This document shows positions 7,243 through 13,884 of a stretch of DNA of 17,748 bases, piece by piece (within the stretch, counting starts at the first letter, position 1; the number at the start of each line of letters is the position of its first letter). A program made the translations under genes and the position numbers. The notes below the pieces were generated by a model. The model was not told where the DNA came from and searched no databases. It saw nothing but the letters and a program-made list of their open reading frames with translations. The DNA is taken from contig CALJUL010000109.1 in the NCBI GenBank assembly GCA_937975725.1, positions 1 through 17,748 of the forward strand. Reading direction: 5' to 3'. The DNA is from an uncultured Pseudoxanthomonas sp. (GTDB lineage Bacteria; Pseudomonadota; Gammaproteobacteria; Xanthomonadales; Xanthomonadaceae).

Positions 7243-7800
7243 ATGGCCACGCTGAAGAAATCCGCCCGCAAGAAGACCGCGTCCGCCCCCCAGAACGAAT
7301 CCCTGCAGGCCCAGGCCGAGCAGCTTTCCAAGCGCCTGAGCGAATCGGCCCAGCAGGTCTGGCTGGCCGGCGTGGGCGCCTTCGGCCGCGCCCAGGCCGA
7401 GGGCACCAAGCTGTTCGAAACGCTGGTGAAGGAAGGCCTGTCGCTGGAGCAGACCACGCGCAAGCTGGCCGGCGGCAAGGCGCAGTCGATGCGCGATGCC
7501 GTCGAATCCACCGTCGGCCAGGCGCGCGAGCGCGCGTCCGACACCTGGGACCGCCTGGAGAAGGTGTTCGAAGAGCGCGTGCAGCGCGCCCTGCGCCGTC
7601 TGGAAGTACCCAGTCGCGACGATTTGTCGGCGTTGCTGGACCGCGTCGACGCGCTGAACGCCGAACTGCGGCGCCTGGGCGGTGCGCCCGCCGCCAAGCC
7701 GGCGCGCAAGGCGCCCGCCCGCAAACCGGCGGCCAGGAAGACGGCCGCACCGGCCGCGAAAAAAGCCCGCAAAACGCCCGCCAAACGTGCGAAAGCCTGA
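7243..7800 (+). CDS. Phasin family protein with histone H1-like tail (PHA granule-associated)
   Basis: The 185-residue protein has a phasin-like N-terminal region: WLAGVGAFGRAQAEGTKLFETLVKEG (40-65) is the hallmark of the PhaI/PhaF type. A long amphipathic helix or coiled coil follows to about 145. Residues 147-185 are a Lys/Ala/Pro tail with repeated AARK/PAKK units like histone H1, as in Pseudomonas PhaF, where the tail binds DNA and links granules to the nucleoid. The start is the ATG giving MATLKKSARKK; only a weak GGAA lies before it. It follows the patatin gene and precedes a structured, terminator-ending region. No PHA synthase lies nearby, so its granule may be of another kind. Confidence 0.87.
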   Translation: MATLKKSARKKTASAPQNESLQAQAEQLSKRLSESAQQVWLAGVGAFGRAQAEGTKLFETLVKEGLSLEQTTRKLAGGKAQSMRDAVESTVGQARERASDTWDRLEKVFEERVQRALRRLEVPSRDDLSALLDRVDALNAELRRLGGAPAAKPARKAPARKPAARKTAAPAAKKARKTPAKRAKA

Positions 7801-7810
7801 GGTTTTGCAC

Positions 7811-7960
7811 CAACGCGAGGCATGACGTTTTGCGTTGCGTTGACTGAACGATTTATTGTTGCGAAGCAGCATCGAATCGCGTAACAATCGTTCCAGCCCG
7901 CCAGTCCATCGAAGTTCGTTGCTCCCCTCCCCATACGACTTCGGACTGGCGGGCTTCTTT
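7811..7960 (+). ncRNA. Candidate structured 3'UTR or small RNA ending in a terminator
   Basis: Three hairpins follow one another after the phasin stop codon. The first is CAACGC (7811-7816) with GCGTTG (7832-7837). The second is GAACGAT (7846-7852) with ATCGTTC (7887-7893), extended inside by TGTTGCG (7857-7863) with CGTAACA (7880-7886), one G-T pair and a 4-nt bulge. The third is the terminator stem at 7895-7955. No reading frame fits. It could be the 3' untranslated region of the phasin message, a processed small RNA, or an independent RNA; no family was recognised. Confidence 0.45.
7895..7960 (+). terminator. Rho-independent terminator after the phasin gene
   Basis: AGCCCGCCAGTCC at 7895-7907 is the exact reverse complement of GGACTGGCGGGCT at 7943-7955, a 13-bp stem. 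Within the apical part GAAGT (7911-7915) also pairs with ACTTC (7938-7942). The stem is followed by TCTTTAT, a short T-rich tail. Orientation fits termination of the plus-strand patatin-phasin unit. Confidence 0.8.
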
Positions 7961-7995
7961 ATGCCTGTCTTCCAGCGCTGCGGCACGCGGCTTGC

Positions 7996-8024
7996 ACGAC
8001 ACTCCGTGCACTGCCCGCTAGAAT
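7996..8024 (+). promoter_or_regulatory. Candidate promoter for the membrane Mrr-like gene
   Basis: TAGAAT at 8019-8024 (5/6 of a -10 box) lies 17 nt after ACGACA at 7996-8001 (4/6 of a -35 box), giving a start near 8031 and a leader of about 28 nt. A small inverted repeat, TGCAC with GTGCA (7993-8010), overlaps the -35 region. This is a by-eye match. Confidence 0.3.
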
Positions 8025-8058
8025 TTCCCGTTCACTCGAACCAGCGCTCTTCTCACAT

Positions 8059-9045
8059 ATGCCCTCTTGGCTCATAGGCTTGGCTGCCACGCTCGTCGCC
8101 GGCGTGGCCGCCTCACTGTATTTCTGGCTGATCCGCCGCCCGCGCGACGAAATGAGCCAGGGCCTGCACGCCCTGTCTGGCCTGCGCTGGCGCGAATTCT
8201 CACGCCTGGTACTGGCCGCCATGGAGCGCCGCGGCCTGGTGGTGGCGAGCCAGGACGACGACGAGCCGCGCGAGCCCATGTCCACGTTCCTGCTGGCGCG
8301 CGGCGACGAACGCTGGCTGCTGTCCTGCAAGCACGGCTCGGCCTATCGCATCGCCGCCGCGCCGGTGATGGAACTGGCCGCGAGCATCCGCCTGGGCGCC
8401 GCCCAGGGCGGCATCGTGGCGACCGAAGGCAAGGTGGAAAAGGAAGGCCGCGACGCCGCCCAGGGCAACAACATCGAAGTGCTCGACGGCCCGCGTCTGT
8501 GGCCCGAGGTGCGCAGCCTGATCGAACCCGGCCTGCGCCACCAGATCACCAATTACGCGGCCGCGCGCGCCAAGCGGCACACCGGCATCGCCTGGCTCGC
8601 CGCACTCGCCCTGGGCGCCGGCGTGACCGCGGCGTTCGGCAGTGGGCATTGGCTCTCCCTGACCGGCGATGCCGGCGGATCCGTCGCCGAAGCCGCTCCC
8701 ACGCCCCGGCGCGCACCGACGCCCGCGCGCGCCGGCGCTGTCGTCGCCGCGCCGTCCGCAACGGAAGCCGCCGCGCCGGCCCTGGCCGATCCCAGCGAGG
8801 AAGAACTGGAACAACAGCGGCGCGCGGTGCTGACCGCATTGAAGAAGACGCCCGGCATCAGCAGCGCCACCTGGCAGACCAAGCTGACCCTCAGCGTGGA
8901 CCGCATCGGCGGCGAGAAGGACATCTGGCCCTGGGTCTGCCTGGAACTGGAACGCTACCCCGCGCTGCGCACCACCCGCGTGCAGCTCAATCCGCCGCCG
9001 GGCAGCAACGAGCCGGTGCGCTGGCGCCAGTGCAAGACGATGTGA
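8059..9045 (+). CDS. Two-pass membrane protein with a degenerate Mrr-like (PD-(D/E)XK) nuclease domain
   Basis: The 328-residue protein has a membrane segment at about 5-24 followed by positive residues RRPR, so residues ~28-172 should be cytoplasmic. A second segment at about 176-195 leads to an Ala/Pro-rich linker (208-245) and a C-terminal domain of about 75 residues that should be periplasmic. The cytoplasmic part follows the Mrr_cat layout: LSGLRWREFSRLVLAAMERRGL (39-60), a strand WLLSCKHG with K91 in the place of the QxK lysine, and GGIVATEGKVEKEGRDAA (117-134), which matches the family's later blocks. The acidic residue expected before that strand appears missing: the segment PMSTFLLA stands where an Asp would be. 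It may bind rather than cut nucleic acid. No methylase is adjacent. Confidence 0.72.
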   Translation: MPSWLIGLAATLVAGVAASLYFWLIRRPRDEMSQGLHALSGLRWREFSRLVLAAMERRGLVVASQDDDEPREPMSTFLLARGDERWLLSCKHGSAYRIAAAPVMELAASIRLGAAQGGIVATEGKVEKEGRDAAQGNNIEVLDGPRLWPEVRSLIEPGLRHQITNYAAARAKRHTGIAWLAALALGAGVTAAFGSGHWLSLTGDAGGSVAEAAPTPRRAPTPARAGAVVAAPSATEAAAPALADPSEEELEQQRRAVLTALKKTPGISSATWQTKLTLSVDRIGGEKDIWPWVCLELERYPALRTTRVQLNPPPGSNEPVRWRQCKTM

Positions 9046-9133
9046 GCAGGCGCCCGCCTGCGACATCCGGCCACTGGCCGCTCCGCGCGGCCGCGGCGAT
9101 CATGGTGCCTTCCTTCCACCGTTCCCGCATGCG

Positions 9134-9556
9134 ATGAGCGAGCCCGCAGCCGCCACTCCCTACCAGCGCATCGGCGGCGAAGCCGGCTTGCGCCGGATGA
9201 CTCGGCGCATGTACGAACTGATGGACACGCTGCCCGAAGCCGCGGCCGTGCGCCGCCAGCACCCGGCCTCGCTGGAGGACAGCGAGCAGAAACTGTTCGA
9301 ATTCCTCAGCGGCTGGCTGGGCGGACCGCCGCTGTTCACCCAGCGCCACGGCGCCCCGATGCTGCGCGCCCGCCACCTGCCCTTCCGCATCGGCATGGAG
9401 GAAGCCAGCGGCTGGCTGGCCTGCTTCCACGGCGCCATGCAGGAAACCGTCGAAGACCCCGACCTGCGCGACTTCCTCTGGTCGCGGATCGAACCCCTGG
9501 CCCTGCACATGCGCAACGTGCAGGCGCTGCCCCTGCGGTGGGCCGACGGCGCGTAG
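9134..9556 (+). CDS. Group II truncated haemoglobin
   Basis: The 140-residue protein fits the TrHbO class of 2-on-2 globins that bind O2 or related ligands. Visible are YQRIGGEAGLRRM at the A/B helices, the B10 tyrosine candidate Y27, FLSGWLGGPPLF (57-68), the proximal heme histidine H81 in LRARHLPFRIG, and W94 in SGWLACF at the G8 position typical of group II. The N-terminal ten residues lie before the fold. No clear ribosome site precedes the ATG. It is convergent with the fatty acyl-CoA reductase gene and separated from it by an inverted repeat pair. The physiological ligand is not deducible. Confidence 0.88.
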   Translation: MSEPAAATPYQRIGGEAGLRRMTRRMYELMDTLPEAAAVRRQHPASLEDSEQKLFEFLSGWLGGPPLFTQRHGAPMLRARHLPFRIGMEEASGWLACFHGAMQETVEDPDLRDFLWSRIEPLALHMRNVQALPLRWADGA

Positions 9557-9569
9557 TTCGGGACTGCAG

Positions 9570-9727
9570 GTAGGAGGACCTTCAGGCCCGACCGCTGCAG
9601 CGGAATGACACGTACAACTCCGACTGCGACCCTGCGATCAACCATGACACCGTGGTTGCAGCCGCGGCGGCCTTCCATAGGAATCATGTCCAGGAAAATT
9701 CCCTGTCGGGCCTGAAGGCCCTTCTAC
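9570..9727. repeat. Inverted pair of GTAG-type palindromic repeats, copy B
   Basis: A 23-nt unit starting GTAGGAGGACCTTCAGG at 9570 ends at 9592. Its reverse complement, with 21 of 23 matching positions, occupies 9705-9727 (starting GTCGGGCCTGAAGG). Each unit is itself palindromic around CTTCAGG. The 112 nt between them include a further small hairpin, CAACCA with TGGTTG (9640-9659). The pair sits between two convergent genes. Confidence 0.8.
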
Positions 9728-9750
9728 AGAGGGCCGCTGGCAGTGGACAG

Positions 9751-11739
9751 CTACCAGTGCACGCCGCGCATCAGGGCAGCGAAGGCGATCTGCTCCTGGC
9801 TGGGGGATTCGTCCTTCAGGGCTTTGCGGTCACCCTTGGCGGCGGCCGAGTCGGGGAACAGTTCGAAGGCGGTGTTCATCACCACTTCGTAGGCCTTCGG
9901 CGCGACGGCGTTCACCAGCGCGGCGAAGATGCCCAGGCGGGTGGCGATGCGGCTGGGCTTCTCGATGATGCCCTTCACCACCAGGTCCGCCGCTTCTTCC
10001 GGCGTCAGCGTGGGCACGCTGTCGTACATCTTGGTGGGCGCGATCATCGGCGTCTTCACCAGCGGCATGTTGATGGTGGTGAAGCTGATGCCCTTGCCGG
10101 ACAGTTCGCCCTGCGCACAGCGGCTGAACGCGTCCAGTGCCGCTTTCGAGGCCACGTAGGCCGAGAAGCGCGGCGAGTTGGCCAGCACGCCGATGGAGCT
10201 GATGTTGATGATGTGGCCCTTGCGGCGCTCGGTCATCTTCGGCAGGAAGCCCATGATCAGGCGCAGGCTGCCGAAGTAGTTGAGCTGCATGGTGCGCTCG
10301 AAATCGTGGAAGCGGTCGTAGCTCAGTTCGATGGAGCGGCGGATCGAGCGGCCGGCGTTGTTGACCAGGATATCGACGTGGCCGTGCTCGTCCAGCACGG
10401 TCTTCACCAGCCGGTCGCAGTCCGCCATGTCGGCCAGGTCGGCGGTGTAGGCGAAGACCTTGCCGCCGGCCTTCTTCATCTCGTCGCGGGCCTTGAACAG
10501 TTCCTCCTCGCCGCGCGCCACGATGATCGTGGTCGCGCCGGCCTCGGCCACACGCTGCGCGGTGGACAGGCCGATGCCCGACGAGCCGCCGGTGATGACC
10601 ACCACCTTGTTGCGCACCTTGCCCTTGAGCGTGCGGTCGACGAACAGATCCGGGTCCAGGTGGCGTTCCCAGTAGTCCCACAAGCGCCAGGCGTAGTCGT
10701 CCAGGCGCGGCACGGCGATGCCGCTGCCCTTCAGGGCGCGCTCGGTCTCGCGGCTGTCGAAGCGCGTGGGATAGGTGATGAACTTCAGCACTTCCCTGGG
10801 AATCCGGAAGTCGCGCAGCAGCATGCCGACGAAGCGGCGCACCGGCGGCAGGTTGCCCACCGCCATGCGGATGCTGCCGGGCACGAAGGCGAACATGCGC
10901 GCGTCGATGCGCATGGTCATCTCCGGCGCGTGGCCGGCGCGGCAGAAGGTGTTGAGCACCTCGCCCACGCGCATCGGTTCCGGATCGGTCAGGTGGAAGG
11001 TGTGGCCGTCCAGCCGGGGCTTGTGCGCGATGTGGTCCATCGCGTCGGCGACGAAATCCACCGGCACGATGTTGATGCGCCCGCCCTCGATGCCCAGCAC
11101 CGGCACCCATTGCGGCAGCAGTTCGCGCAGCTTCTTGATCAGGGTGAAGAAGTAGTACGGGCCGTCGATCTTGTCGATCTCGCCGGTCTTCGAATGGCCC
11201 ACCACCATGCCGGGACGGTAGATGCGCCACTTGATGCGCTTCTCCCTGCGCACCAGGCCCTCGGACTCGTGCTTGGTGCGCAGGTAGGGATCGTCCAGGC
11301 CCTCGGCTTCCTCGAACATGTCCTCGCGGAAGATGCCGGGGTACAGGCCGGCGGCGGCGATGGAGCTGGTGTGGTGGAAGCAGCCAGCCTTCAGCGCGGC
11401 GGCCAGGTCCAGCGCGTGCTGCGTGCCGTCGATGTTGGCGGCCTGCTGCGCTTCGCGGCTGGCAGTCAGGTCGTAGACGGCGGCCAGGTGGAAGAAGTGC
11501 TTGATCTTGCCGGACAGGCCGCGCACCTGCGCCGCGCTCAGCCCGCAGTTGGGCCGGGTCATGTCGCCGTGGACCACGGCGATCCGTTTCATGTCCCAGC
11601 CGGCCTTCTTCGCGATGGCGTCGAACTTCTTCTGCGAGTCCTTGCGGACCAGCACGTGCACCGTCCCGCTGCGCTCGAGGAGGTTGCCGACCAGGTAGCG
11701 GCCGATGAATCCCGTGGCGCCGGTGACGAAATAGCTCAT
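9751..11739 (-). CDS. Fatty acyl-CoA reductase, two-domain SDR fusion (alcohol-forming type)
   Basis: The 662-residue protein joins an extended SDR to a classical SDR and closely resembles the Marinobacter fatty acyl-CoA reductase that makes fatty alcohols for wax esters. The N-terminal reductase has VTGATGFIG (5-13), HLAAVYD (84-90), HHTSSIAAAGLYPGIFREDMFEEAE and the catalytic Y152-x3-K156 in YLRTKHE. The second domain begins near 375 with ITGGSSGIG (382-390), NNAG (460-463), SS at 514-515 and Y528-x3-K532 in YVASK. Both active sites are intact, which fits acyl-CoA to aldehyde and then alcohol. The start ATG at 11739 is preceded by GAGGG at suitable spacing; an ATG 9 nt upstream is less well placed. 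It diverges from acyl-CoA-binding protein. A generic SDR role cannot be fully excluded. Confidence 0.9.
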   Translation of the reverse strand: MSYFVTGATGFIGRYLVGNLLERSGTVHVLVRKDSQKKFDAIAKKAGWDMKRIAVVHGDMTRPNCGLSAAQVRGLSGKIKHFFHLAAVYDLTASREAQQAANIDGTQHALDLAAALKAGCFHHTSSIAAAGLYPGIFREDMFEEAEGLDDPYLRTKHESEGLVRREKRIKWRIYRPGMVVGHSKTGEIDKIDGPYYFFTLIKKLRELLPQWVPVLGIEGGRINIVPVDFVADAMDHIAHKPRLDGHTFHLTDPEPMRVGEVLNTFCRAGHAPEMTMRIDARMFAFVPGSIRMAVGNLPPVRRFVGMLLRDFRIPREVLKFITYPTRFDSRETERALKGSGIAVPRLDDYAWRLWDYWERHLDPDLFVDRTLKGKVRNKVVVITGGSSGIGLSTAQRVAEAGATTIIVARGEEELFKARDEMKKAGGKVFAYTADLADMADCDRLVKTVLDEHGHVDILVNNAGRSIRRSIELSYDRFHDFERTMQLNYFGSLRLIMGFLPKMTERRKGHIINISSIGVLANSPRFSAYVASKAALDAFSRCAQGELSGKGISFTTINMPLVKTPMIAPTKMYDSVPTLTPEEAADLVVKGIIEKPSRIATRLGIFAALVNAVAPKAYEVVMNTAFELFPDSAAAKGDRKALKDESPSQEQIAFAALMRGVHW

Positions 11740-11831
11740 GACACCCATCCCTCGCGTGGTGGGCGCGCCCCTCCGACCGCCCTGCGGCCTACGTTGCCAG
11801 AGCGGCCCGGATTCGACAATCCCGCCGCGGA

Positions 11832-11860
11832 TTGACCCCGCGATGCCCCCGTGGTGTGAT
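11832..11860 (+). promoter_or_regulatory. Candidate sigma-70 promoter for the acbP-like/TetR pair
   Basis: TTGACC (11832-11837, 5/6) and TGTGAT (11855-11860, 4/6) are spaced by exactly 17 nt. The start would fall near 11867, about 21 nt before the ATG at 11888, with the ribosome site GGGAGGG between. The -10 box overlaps the palindrome at 11856-11872. Confidence 0.45.
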
Positions 11861-11872
11861 GGCCGCGATCAC
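11856..11872. promoter_or_regulatory. Palindrome, candidate TetR operator
   Basis: GTGATGGCCGCGATCAC is a 17-nt palindrome with one mismatched pair and a single central base. It covers the -10 box and predicted start of the promoter for the acyl-CoA-binding protein and TetR genes, the classic position for an autorepressing TetR operator. Binding is inferred. Confidence 0.4.
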
Positions 11873-11887
11873 TGGGAGGGATCATCG

Positions 11888-12145
11888 ATGGCCGATCTGA
11901 ATACCGCGTTCGAGCAGGCGTCCAGGGACATCCAGACCCTGTCCGAGCGCCCGGACAACGACACGCTGCTGCGCCTGTACGCGCTCTACAAGCAGGGCTC
12001 CGAAGGGGACGTGTCGGGCGACAAGCCCGGCTTCTTCGACTTCGTGGGCACCGCCAAGTACGAGGCCTGGGCCAAGCTCAAGGGCACGGCGCGGGAGGAT
12101 GCGCAGAAGAAGTACGTGGACCTGGTGAAGAAGCTGCTGGCCTGA
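11888..12145 (+). CDS. Acyl-CoA-binding protein
   Basis: The 85-residue protein matches the small four-helix ACBP family, which holds long-chain acyl-CoA esters and delivers them to enzymes. The signature is LYALYKQGSEGDVSGDKPG (30-48), with Y31, K35 and K57 in the acyl-CoA contact positions, followed by AKYEAWAKLKGTAREDAQKKY (56-76). Full length matches the family. Its start has a strong ribosome site, GGGAGGG. It diverges from the fatty acyl-CoA reductase by 148 bp and lies 17 nt before a TetR regulator, so the three probably act together on acyl-CoA. Confidence 0.94.
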   Translation: MADLNTAFEQASRDIQTLSERPDNDTLLRLYALYKQGSEGDVSGDKPGFFDFVGTAKYEAWAKLKGTAREDAQKKYVDLVKKLLA

Positions 12146-12162
12146 GCGGCCCGCCCGCTCCC

Positions 12163-12789
12163 GTGGCGCGCGACACCCGCCAGCGCATCCTGGATGCCGC
12201 CCTCGCGATGTTCAACGCGCAGGGCGAGCCTCACGTCACCACCAACCACATCGCCGACGAGCTGGAGATCAGCCCGGGCAACCTGTACTACCACTTCCGC
12301 AACAAGGACGACATCATCGAGCAGCTCTTCGCCCGCTACGAAGAGCGCATGGACCAGGCGCTGGCGCCGCCGGCCGACCGCCTGCCCGGGCTGGAGGACA
12401 TCTGGCTGCAACTGCACCTGGTGTTCGAGTGCATCTGGGACTACCGCTTCCTGTACCGCGACTTGGTCGAGATCCTCAGCCGCAACCGCCGCCTGCGGCT
12501 GCGCTTCGCCCGCATCCTCAAGCGCGCCGACGACAGCGCCCACGCGGTGATGCGCGGCCTGGGCCAGGCCGGGGTGATGCGCGCCTCGGCGGCGGAACTG
12601 GCCGCCACCGCCACCAACGTGCTGGTGCTGTCCACCTTCTGGCTTAACTACGCCGCCGCGCGCGGCGACAAGGACGAGCAGGTGGCGATCCGGCAGGGCA
12701 TCGTGCAGGTGATGATACTGGTGGCGCCGTTCCTGCGCGACGCCGAGCGCGTGCACCTGAATACGCTGACCCAGGCCTACGTGGACTAG
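12163..12789 (+). CDS. TetR family transcriptional regulator, PhaD-like
   Basis: The 208-residue protein starts with GTG, 17 nt after the ACBP stop. Residues 5-52 are a TetR helix-turn-helix: RQRILDAALAMFNAQG, then HVTTNHIADELEISPGNLYYHFRNKDDII. The rest resembles Pseudomonas PhaD, the regulator of the PHA operon that responds to a CoA-derived intermediate: PPAD-RLPGLEDIW (68-80), LHLVFECIWDYRFLYRDL and QVMILVAPFLRD near the end. This is my memory of PhaD, not an alignment. An acyl-CoA ligand and control of its own operon, and perhaps of the reductase, are inferred. An inverted repeat follows the stop codon. Confidence 0.88.
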   Translation: MARDTRQRILDAALAMFNAQGEPHVTTNHIADELEISPGNLYYHFRNKDDIIEQLFARYEERMDQALAPPADRLPGLEDIWLQLHLVFECIWDYRFLYRDLVEILSRNRRLRLRFARILKRADDSAHAVMRGLGQAGVMRASAAELAATATNVLVLSTFWLNYAAARGDKDEQVAIRQGIVQVMILVAPFLRDAERVHLNTLTQAYVD

Positions 12790-12802
12790 CGCCCGCCCTG
12801 CC

Positions 12803-12891
12803 CTGCAGGAGGGGCTTCAGCCCCGATGCTTTTCTTTGGAAGTCTTCGCAACGCTGGCCGAAAAGCGTCGGGGCTGAAGCCCCTCCTGCAG
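12803..12891. repeat. Near-perfect inverted repeat of GTAG-family type, copy C; possible bidirectional terminator
   Basis: The 32-nt arm at 12803-12834 (begins CTGCAGGAGGGGCTTCAG) and the arm at 12860-12891 are reverse complements at 31 of 32 positions, with a 25-nt loop. The outer part shares GGAGGGGCTTCAGCCCC with the repeat family seen at 399 and 9570. It lies between convergent genes (TetR stop at 12789, WYL stop at 12911). The arms end in CTTTTC/GAAAAG, giving only a short T-run on either strand. Confidence 0.85.
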
Positions 12892-12910
12892 TGCTTGGCG
12901 AAGCCGTGGA

Positions 12911-13864
12911 TCAGGCCTCGGCCAGCGCATCGTCCAGCCGCGCCGAGGCCGCGCGCAGTTGCGGCAGCAGGCCGCGGTCGTCGACCACGTCGAAGTGCGG
13001 CCCGACCAGGGCCAGCAACGCCAGCAGCGCCTCGATGGATTCGGCGCCCAGTTCCAGCAGGCAGTGGTGGGCATCGCCGGCTTCCAGGATCCCGCACCAG
13101 GGCGGCACGCGCGCCGCCTGTTCCTCGATCGGCCCCGGCAGCCGCAGCCTGATCTGGTAGCGGGTGAAGGGCTGGGTGATCGACTTGGCCACGTAGTCGG
13201 CCACGTCGCCGGGGAATTCGCGCGGGGCGAACTGCGAACCGGTGTCGTGCAGCGCCTGCACCCGGTCCACGCGGAAGGTCCGCCAGTCCTCGCGTTTCAG
13301 GTCCCAGGCCACCAGGTACCAGCGGCTGCCGGTGTGGACCAGGCGCAGCGGTTCGATCAGGCGCTCGCTGGCGCGCTGGCTGCGGTCGCAGTACTGCATG
13401 CGCAGGCGGAAGCCGTCGCGGCAGGCCGCGGCAATGCGCAGCAGCGCGTCCACGTCCGACGTGGGCGCGCCGCCGGCCAGCGACAGCGTCACCGAGTACA
13501 GCGCGCTGGCGCGCCGGCGCAGCCGTGCCGGCAGCCACTGGTCCAGCTTGGACAGCAGGCGCAGCGCCGTGTCCTCCATCCGGCCGACGCTGGCCGCGGC
13601 GGTGCGCAGGGCCACGGCGACGGCGACGGCTTCGTCGTCCTCCAGCAGCACCGGCGGCATGGCGGCGCCGGAACCGAGCCGGTAGCCCCCGCCCAGGCCG
13701 GGCGAAGCGTCGATGGGATAGCCCAGTTCGCGCAGCCGTTCCACGTCGCGGCGCAGGGTACGGCGGTCAATCTCCAGCCGCTGGCTCAGTTCGGCGCCGG
13801 TCCAGTGGCGGCGCGATTGCAGCAGCGACAGCAGACGCAGGAGGCGGTTGGAGGTGCTGAGCAT
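12911..13864 (-). CDS. WYL-domain transcriptional regulator (YafY/DeoR-like)
   Basis: The 317-residue protein has an N-terminal HTH_11 winged helix (about 5-60: RLLRLLSLLQSRRHWTGAEL, RTLRRDVERLRELGYPIDASP), the glycine-rich GLGGGYRLG wing, and a WYL domain at about 140-230. In the latter RWYLVAWDLKREDWRTFRVDRV carries the usual W-Y-L and R residues that bind ligands or nucleic-acid-like molecules. A WCX-like C-terminal extension follows. I chose the ATG giving MLSTSNRLLRLL, standard for the family; an ATG 21 nt upstream is also in frame. No Shine-Dalgarno is visible, but two adjacent palindromes precede it. Its target gene is not evident. Confidence 0.92.
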   Translation of the reverse strand: MLSTSNRLLRLLSLLQSRRHWTGAELSQRLEIDRRTLRRDVERLRELGYPIDASPGLGGGYRLGSGAAMPPVLLEDDEAVAVAVALRTAAASVGRMEDTALRLLSKLDQWLPARLRRRASALYSVTLSLAGGAPTSDVDALLRIAAACRDGFRLRMQYCDRSQRASERLIEPLRLVHTGSRWYLVAWDLKREDWRTFRVDRVQALHDTGSQFAPREFPGDVADYVAKSITQPFTRYQIRLRLPGPIEEQAARVPPWCGILEAGDAHHCLLELGAESIEALLALLALVGPHFDVVDDRGLLPQLRAASARLDDALAEA

Positions 13865-13866
13865 GG

Positions 13867-13881
13867 GCGGCAGTATGCCGC
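13867..13881. promoter_or_regulatory. Palindrome just before the WYL start codon
   Basis: GCGGCAGTATGCCGC is a perfect 6-bp inverted repeat around GTA, ending 2 nt from the start ATG of the WYL gene. It could be an operator half or an mRNA hairpin that hides the translation start, which lacks a visible ribosome site. Confidence 0.35.
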
Positions 13882-13884
13882 GCA

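Noticed and set aside
5817..7934. Very long minus-strand open frame continuing upstream of the unknown gene through the patatin and phasin region
   Set aside because: It is antisense to two clear genes, has Arg/Ala-rich composition typical of a GC-rich shadow, and no family similarity; only the part at 5103-5816 (or to 5828) is a gene.
8059..9045. Restriction-modification system
   Set aside because: No methylase or specificity gene nearby, and the nuclease-like domain is membrane-anchored and lacks an expected acidic residue.
9652..11835. 727-residue plus-strand open frame opposite the fatty acyl-CoA reductase
   Set aside because: The reductase on the other strand has full-length family similarity and two intact active sites; this frame is its complement-strand shadow.
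9570..12891. CRISPR array from the repeated palindromes
   Set aside because: Repeats are isolated inverted pairs kilobases apart, not regularly spaced direct repeats, and no cas gene is present.
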